This document shows positions 59,944 through 64,000 of a stretch of DNA of 64,000 nucleotides, piece by piece. The notes under the pieces are model-generated. The model was not told where the DNA came from. It saw only the letters and a program-made list of their open reading frames with translations, and ran no database searches. Both the position numbers and the translations under genes were made by a program. The stretch's first letter is position 1. The number at the start of each line of letters is the position of its first letter. The DNA comes from Afipia sp. (GTDB lineage: Bacteria; Pseudomonadota; Alphaproteobacteria; Rhizobiales; Xanthobacteraceae), in assembly GCA_024508675.1 (NCBI GenBank), contig JANINQ010000003.1, forward strand, positions 62,001 to 126,000, read 5' to 3'.

Positions 59944-60746
59944 TGAGATTCGCTCTCGGTCCACGGGCCAGAGCCCAGAATTATCGCGTTCAGGCCTTCG
60001 ACAGCATCGGCTCGACCAATGCCGAGGCGCTTGAGCGCGCGCGGGCAGGCGAGCGCGGCCCGCTGTGGCTGGTGACGGATCTGCAGACCGCCGGTCGTGG
60101 CCGCCGTCAGCGCGAGTGGGTGTCTCCGCGCGGCAACCTCGCAGCTACCGTTCTCGAAACCGTCGACGTGCAGCCGCCGGTCGCGGCGACGCTCGGATTT
60201 GCCGCAGGTCTCGCGCTCGAAGCGGCCTTGCAGACGGTGAGTGTGGAACACCGGATGCGCTCCGGCACGGCGGTCAGATTTCTCCTGAAATGGCCGAACG
60301 ATGTGCTGGCCGACGGCAAGAAGCTGTCCGGTATCCTGCTCGAGGCTGAAACCCTTGGCCGCGATCTGTGCGTTGCTGTCGGCATGGGGACCAACATCGT
60401 TTCTGCGCCTGAGGGAACGCCTTATCCGGCGGCGTCGCTGACGTCGCTCGGGATCACGGCCAGCGCGGACGATCTGTTCACGGCGCTGTCGGACTCGTGG
60501 GCCGAGTTTCGCGGCATCTGGGACAACGGCAGGGGCTTTGCGGACATCCGCCGCTTGTGGCTGGATCGGGCTGCGGGCCTCGGTGAGACCGTCTCGATCC
60601 AGTCGAACGGAGCGCCGGTCGAGGGTATATTCGAAACCATCGACGACACAGGCTGCCTGATCGTCGCCGGTCACGACGGCAAGCGTATGCCGATCGCGGC
60701 GGGCGACGTTCATTTCGGATCTGCCAAATCGTCCGGAGCCATTTAA
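59943..60746 (+). CDS. birA: Biotin--[acetyl-CoA-carboxylase] ligase
   Basis: A 267-residue monofunctional biotin protein ligase. It lacks the N-terminal DNA-binding domain of E. coli BirA, so it is not a repressor. The catalytic region has SIGSTNAEALERA, TAGRGRRQREWVSPRGN (the biotinyl-AMP loop) and KWPNDVLADGKKLSGILLE with the catalytic lysine. It attaches biotin to carboxyl carrier proteins. It overlaps both nuoN and the RNase J gene. Confidence 0.95.
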   Translation: MRFALGPRARAQNYRVQAFDSIGSTNAEALERARAGERGPLWLVTDLQTAGRGRRQREWVSPRGNLAATVLETVDVQPPVAATLGFAAGLALEAALQTVSVEHRMRSGTAVRFLLKWPNDVLADGKKLSGILLEAETLGRDLCVAVGMGTNIVSAPEGTPYPAASLTSLGITASADDLFTALSDSWAEFRGIWDNGRGFADIRRLWLDRAAGLGETVSIQSNGAPVEGIFETIDDTGCLIVAGHDGKRMPIAAGDVHFGSAKSSGAI

Positions 60747-62416
60747 TGTCGCGACCAGACGAACTCACATTTGCGCCGCTTGGCGGCATCGGCGAGATCG
60801 GCATGAACCTGTCGATCTATGGCCTCGGCAACCGGCATCAGCGAAGCTGGCTGGCGATTGATCTCGGCGTGTCGTTCGGCAACGAGGAGCATCTGCCAGG
60901 CATTGATGTGGTGATGCCGGACATCCGCTTTCTGGTGAAGGAGCGGAAGAATCTGGTCGGGCTGGTGTTGACCCACGCTCATGAAGACCATTTCGGCGCG
61001 ATCATCGACCTGTGGCCGCAGCTCAAGTGCCCGATCTATGCGACGCAATTCAGTGCGGCGCTGTTCGAGGCCAAATGCGCCAGCGAACGCAATCCGCCGA
61101 ACATTCCGGTCACTGTCGTGCCGTCGGGCGGCACGGTTCAGATCGGCCCGTTCAGCGTCGAGTTCATTCCGGTGGCACACTCGATTCCGGAATCGCACGC
61201 GCTGGCGATCCGCACCACCGCAGGCACGGTGTTGCACACCGGCGACTGGAAGATCGACCCGACGCCGATCATCGGCAAGCCGACCGACGAGAAGCGGCTG
61301 CGCGAAATCGGCGACGAAGGCGTGCTGGCGCTGGTCGGGGATTCCACCAATGCGGTGCGCGAGGGCCGCTCGCCCTCCGAGCGGGAAGTGGCGAAGAACA
61401 TTACAGAGCTTGTGAAGGCCGCGAAGGGCCGTGTGGCCGTGACGACGTTCGCATCCAATGTGGCGCGGTTGCGCGCCGTGGCCGACGCCGCGAAGGCTGC
61501 CGACCGCGAAGTCGTGGTGGTCGGCCGTGCGATGGAGCGCGTGGTGCAGGTCGCGCGCGAAACCGGTTATCTCGATGGCGTGCAGAATTTCCGCAGCGCC
61601 GACTATTACGGCAGCTTTCCGCCGGACAAGGTGCTGGCACTATGCACCGGCAGTCAGGGCGAGCCGCGCGCGGCGCTGGCGCGCATCGCCAATGACGATC
61701 ATCCGCAGGTGACGCTGAACAGGGGCGATACGGTGATCTTCTCGTCGCGGACCATTCCCGGCAACGAGAAGGCGGTCGGCGCGATCATCAACGGGCTGGT
61801 GGAGCAGGGCATCGAGATCATCACGGACCGCACGCACATGGTGCACGTCTCCGGCCATCCGCGGCGGGACGAACTGCGCGACATGATCTCCTGGGTGCGC
61901 CCGCAACTTCTGATCCCGGCGCATGGCGAGGCGCTGCATCTCTCCGAACATGCCAAGCTCGCGCGCGCCTGCGGCGTGCCGAAGGTGCTGGTGTGCAAGA
62001 ATGGCGATCTGGTGCGGCTGGGGCCGGGAGATCCTGCGATCATCGAGGAACTGCCGCACGGGCGGATCTACAAGGACGGCAACATTCTCGAAACTGATAA
62101 GGCGCAAGCCGTTGTCGAGCGGCGGCGGCTGTCGTTCGCCGGCTGCGCTTTCGTCGCCATCGCGCTGACGGAGAAGGGCGAACTGGCGGACGATCCCGAG
62201 GTCGATCTGGTCGGCGTTCCGGAAAAGAATAAAAGCGGCGAGGTGATCGCCGACGAGGTGTTCGATCTGGTCGTCTCCACCGTCGAGAACCTGCCGCGTG
62301 CGCGGCGGCGCGATCCCGATGCGGTGGCCGAGTCCGTGCGGCGCGCGGTCCGTTCCGAGATCAACGACCAGTGGGGCAAGAAGCCGCTTTGCGTCGTTCA
62401 CGTGCTGATGGTTTGA
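60746..62416 (+). CDS. rnj: Ribonuclease J
   Basis: A 556-residue metallo-beta-lactamase/beta-CASP RNase. The zinc motif is HAHEDH at residues 77-82. Further metal residues are in HTGDWKID and GDSTNA, and the beta-CASP motif is seen in VSGHPRRDELRDMI. It has 5'-3' exonuclease and endonuclease activity used in rRNA and mRNA processing in alphaproteobacteria. It starts in the birA stop (TAATG), a common arrangement after nuo. Confidence 0.95.
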   Translation: MSRPDELTFAPLGGIGEIGMNLSIYGLGNRHQRSWLAIDLGVSFGNEEHLPGIDVVMPDIRFLVKERKNLVGLVLTHAHEDHFGAIIDLWPQLKCPIYATQFSAALFEAKCASERNPPNIPVTVVPSGGTVQIGPFSVEFIPVAHSIPESHALAIRTTAGTVLHTGDWKIDPTPIIGKPTDEKRLREIGDEGVLALVGDSTNAVREGRSPSEREVAKNITELVKAAKGRVAVTTFASNVARLRAVADAAKAADREVVVVGRAMERVVQVARETGYLDGVQNFRSADYYGSFPPDKVLALCTGSQGEPRAALARIANDDHPQVTLNRGDTVIFSSRTIPGNEKAVGAIINGLVEQGIEIITDRTHMVHVSGHPRRDELRDMISWVRPQLLIPAHGEALHLSEHAKLARACGVPKVLVCKNGDLVRLGPGDPAIIEELPHGRIYKDGNILETDKAQAVVERRRLSFAGCAFVAIALTEKGELADDPEVDLVGVPEKNKSGEVIADEVFDLVVSTVENLPRARRRDPDAVAESVRRAVRSEINDQWGKKPLCVVHVLMV

Positions 62417-62444
62417 TTTCCGTTCGATAGTCAGGGAGCAAGAT

Positions 62445-62849
62445 ATGCTGGGCCGTCTCAATCATGTGGCGATTGCGGTGAAAGACGCCGAGAAGGCTGC
62501 GAAGATCTACGGCACGGCCTTCGGCGCGGAGATTTCCGATGCGGTGCCGCTGCCCGAGCATGGCGTCATCACGGTGTTCGCGACCCTGCCGAACACCAAG
62601 ATCGAATTCATCCAGCCGCTCGGTGAAGATTCACCGATCGCAAAATTCGTCGAGCGCAACCCCGACGGCGGCATTCATCACGTCTGCTACGAGGTGCCGG
62701 AAATCATTGCCGCGCGCGACAAGCTGATCGCGGAAGGCGCTCGCGTGCTCGGCGACGGCAACCCGAAGATCGGCGCCCACGGCAAGCCGGTGCTGTTCCT
62801 GCATCCGAAGGATTTCTCCGGCGCGCTTGTCGAAATCGAACAGTCCTGA
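62445..62849 (+). CDS. mce: Methylmalonyl-CoA epimerase
   Basis: A 134-residue glyoxalase-fold enzyme that interconverts (S)- and (R)-methylmalonyl-CoA in propionate breakdown. It opens MLGRLNHVAIAVKDAEKA with the first metal-ligand histidine (H7). GGIHHVCYEVP carries the second, and GALVEIEQ ends with the metal-binding glutamate. The GGGAG ribosome-binding site is good. It is adjacent to RNase J, as in related genomes. Confidence 0.93.
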   Translation: MLGRLNHVAIAVKDAEKAAKIYGTAFGAEISDAVPLPEHGVITVFATLPNTKIEFIQPLGEDSPIAKFVERNPDGGIHHVCYEVPEIIAARDKLIAEGARVLGDGNPKIGAHGKPVLFLHPKDFSGALVEIEQS

Positions 62850-62857
62850 GTAACTAG

Positions 62858-63133
62858 ATGGTCTATTCGCTCTCAACCGCGTTCGCGATCTACTTCGTGC
62901 TCTGGTGGGTGGTGCTGTTTGCCGTGCTGCCGTTCGGCGTGCGCAGCCAGGCGGAGGACGGCGAGGGTGCTGCAGGCACGGACCCCGGTGCGCCGACGGC
63001 GGCGCGCATGGGGCGCAAGCTGCTGTGGACCACGCTGATTTCGGCGGTGCTGTTCGCGATTGGAATGTGGGCGTTCAGGGCGGGCTACCTGAACATCGAG
63101 CGCCTCACCAAGCTGATGGGCATTCCGCTCTAG
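62858..63133 (+). CDS. DUF1467 family membrane protein
   Basis: A 91-residue protein with two membrane helices (about 6-26 and 54-76) joined by a polar loop. The AIYFVLWWVVLFAVLPFGVRSQ start is the family signature. The function is unknown; the family typically sits between the epimerase gene and a prolyl-tRNA synthetase or lipoprotein-release gene. Here that downstream part is absent and a tautomerase gene follows on the other strand. Confidence 0.88.
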   Translation: MVYSLSTAFAIYFVLWWVVLFAVLPFGVRSQAEDGEGAAGTDPGAPTAARMGRKLLWTTLISAVLFAIGMWAFRAGYLNIERLTKLMGIPL

Positions 63134-63189
63134 GAACTCGGGCTCGACGCTTCGCTCTATTGCCGCCTGCTGCGCAGAATGCGTGGAAG

Positions 63190-63588
63190 TCAAACGTGGC
63201 TCGTCGGGGGATGAGCGCCGTAGGCGAGGCCGCCTCCCAGCGACCAGTCCATCGGCTGGTTTTCCGTAAGTGCAATCAGAATATCGTCGGCCCTGAAGCC
63301 AGCGGCTACGCATTTATCGACAATCACCCGATACAGCAGCCGCTTCTTGTGGTCGTCGCGCCCGGCGAGAAACGTGATCTCGACAATCGACGCATCCGCC
63401 GTGCGTATCACATCAGGAAATGTCGGATCGATGATCATCGATCCCTGCGCAAAACGCGAAATCAGCTGGAAGCGATCTTTGGGCGGCACATCGCATGTCG
63501 CAACCAGCGCATCGTGCACGGCATCGGCCAAGGCGATCACCTGGCTTTGGGGGAGATGGGCCGGGACTGAAATTCGGGCGAGGGGCAT
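63190..63588 (-). CDS. Tautomerase-superfamily protein
   Basis: A 132-residue protein of the tautomerase/MIF superfamily. The start MPLARISVPAH gives the catalytic N-terminal proline once methionine is removed. Later segments FQLISRFAQGS and AGFRADDILIALTENQPMDWSLGGG fit the longer tautomerase-like branch. The longer frame upstream would hide the proline and overlap the LysR gene. The substrate is unknown. It is divergent from a LysR regulator, the usual layout for a regulated target. Confidence 0.88.
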   Translation of the reverse strand: MPLARISVPAHLPQSQVIALADAVHDALVATCDVPPKDRFQLISRFAQGSMIIDPTFPDVIRTADASIVEITFLAGRDDHKKRLLYRVIVDKCVAAGFRADDILIALTENQPMDWSLGGGLAYGAHPPTSHV

Positions 63589-63646
63589 GGGTCGGTTCTC
63601 CGAGAGGAAGCTGCAGCATCTATGCGGCGCCGGACGGGGTATTCCG

Positions 63647-63663
63647 TTATCAACGAGGGATAA
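63647..63663. promoter_or_regulatory. Possible LysR-type operator
   Basis: TTATCAACGAGGGATAA is an interrupted dyad (TTATC-N7-GATAA) in the 124-bp spacer between the tautomerase and LysR genes. It is placed as expected for a LysR regulator that controls both. Confidence 0.4.
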
Positions 63664-63712
63664 ATCTGCTAAATCGCATCTCATTGCGACATAAAAATCA
63701 GGAATAAGGCCG

Positions 63713-64000
63713 ATGCATCCCGCCAACGACATCGCCACCTTCGTTCGTGTGGTGGATCGGGGAACATTCGCGGCGGTGGCGGATGAGGTTGGGCTGACCG
63801 CATCCGGTGTGTCGCGAACGATTTCCAGACTGGAAGACCGGCTCGGCGTGAAACTGCTTCATCGCAGCACGCGCAGACTCGTTCTGACGCAGGAGGGTGA
63901 AACCTACCTGGAGCGAGCCCGCAACATTCTGAACGAAATCGACGCTGCGGAGGCCGAGGTGACGGCGGGGCGCGGGCGTCCGCGCGGGCTCATTCGCGTC
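63713..64000 (+). CDS. LysR-family transcriptional regulator, 5' part only
   Basis: The first 96 residues are inside the window and the gene runs past the end. The N-terminal winged helix is typical: FVRVVDRGTFAAVADEVGL, then the recognition helix TASGVSRTISRLEDRLGVKLLHRSTR. A GGAATAAGG ribosome-binding site precedes the ATG. It is divergent from the tautomerase gene and probably regulates it. The ligand-binding domain is not visible. Confidence 0.92.
   Translation, partial: MHPANDIATFVRVVDRGTFAAVADEVGLTASGVSRTISRLEDRLGVKLLHRSTRRLVLTQEGETYLERARNILNEIDAAEAEVTAGRGRPRGLIRV

Overview
The window is 64 kb of GC-rich, gene-dense DNA from an alphaproteobacterium. Gene order and sequence fit the order Hyphomicrobiales, most likely the Bradyrhizobium/Afipia/Rhodopseudomonas group (Nitrobacteraceae). 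Reasons: a 14-subunit nuo operon followed by birA, RNase J and methylmalonyl-CoA epimerase; a glnB-glnA unit beside an NAD(P)HX epimerase/dehydratase gene; a clpP, clpX, lon and HU neighbourhood; and three copies of a palindromic 'cgtcattgcgag...ctcgcaatgacg' repeat that I associate with this group. The genus is inference; no rRNA is present.

Layout. 1-6.2 kb: the 3' end of heme A synthase, an FTR1 iron permease with a possible Irr box, a PLP sulfhydrylase (metY), a CoA-binding protein, an enoyl-CoA hydratase homologue, a thioesterase and rplM-rpsI. 6.2-13.6 kb: accessory genes, namely a diguanylate cyclase, a PerM-type permease, a 520-bp structured non-coding stretch, a hicAB toxin-antitoxin pair with twin operators, an ArsR/SRPBCC operon and an Rrf2/thioredoxin-reductase-like pair. 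13.6-20.5 kb: glnA and glnB (reverse strand) behind a good sigma-54 promoter, then nnr, a RidA protein, a two-cluster Fe-S/CCG protein, a Crp/Fnr regulator and a DUF1330 protein. 20.5-24.1 kb: a Tat-exported multicopper-oxidase fold without visible copper ligands, tRNA-Leu(UAG), trigger factor and a MaoC-fold protein.

24.4-42.8 kb: the Clp/Lon protease neighbourhood, interrupted twice. Between clpP and clpX lies an 8.3-kb same-strand cassette: two tandem secreted TPR-CHAT proteins with an intact His/Cys pair, a small secreted protein, and two zinc-ribbon proteins, one of them membrane-bound. Between lon and the HU gene lie tRNA-Val(UAC), a YciI protein, an inverted 44-bp tRNA-Val fragment, a secreted hypothetical protein, a frameshifted FAD monooxygenase and pepT. 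HU and tRNA-Asp(GUC) are on the opposite strand to lon and nuo, so this segment looks rearranged.

42.9-64 kb: a tartrate/malate-type dehydrogenase and then the complete nuoA-N operon. It carries two extra genes: an FkbM-family methyltransferase between nuoD and nuoE, and a 59-residue membrane protein between nuoE and nuoF. NuoL has an unusual His/Asp-rich insertion after its first membrane helix. birA, RNase J, methylmalonyl-CoA epimerase, a DUF1467 protein, a tautomerase and a truncated LysR gene finish the window.

The best candidate for an undescribed system is the CHAT cassette. The FkbM gene inside nuo and the His-rich NuoL come next.
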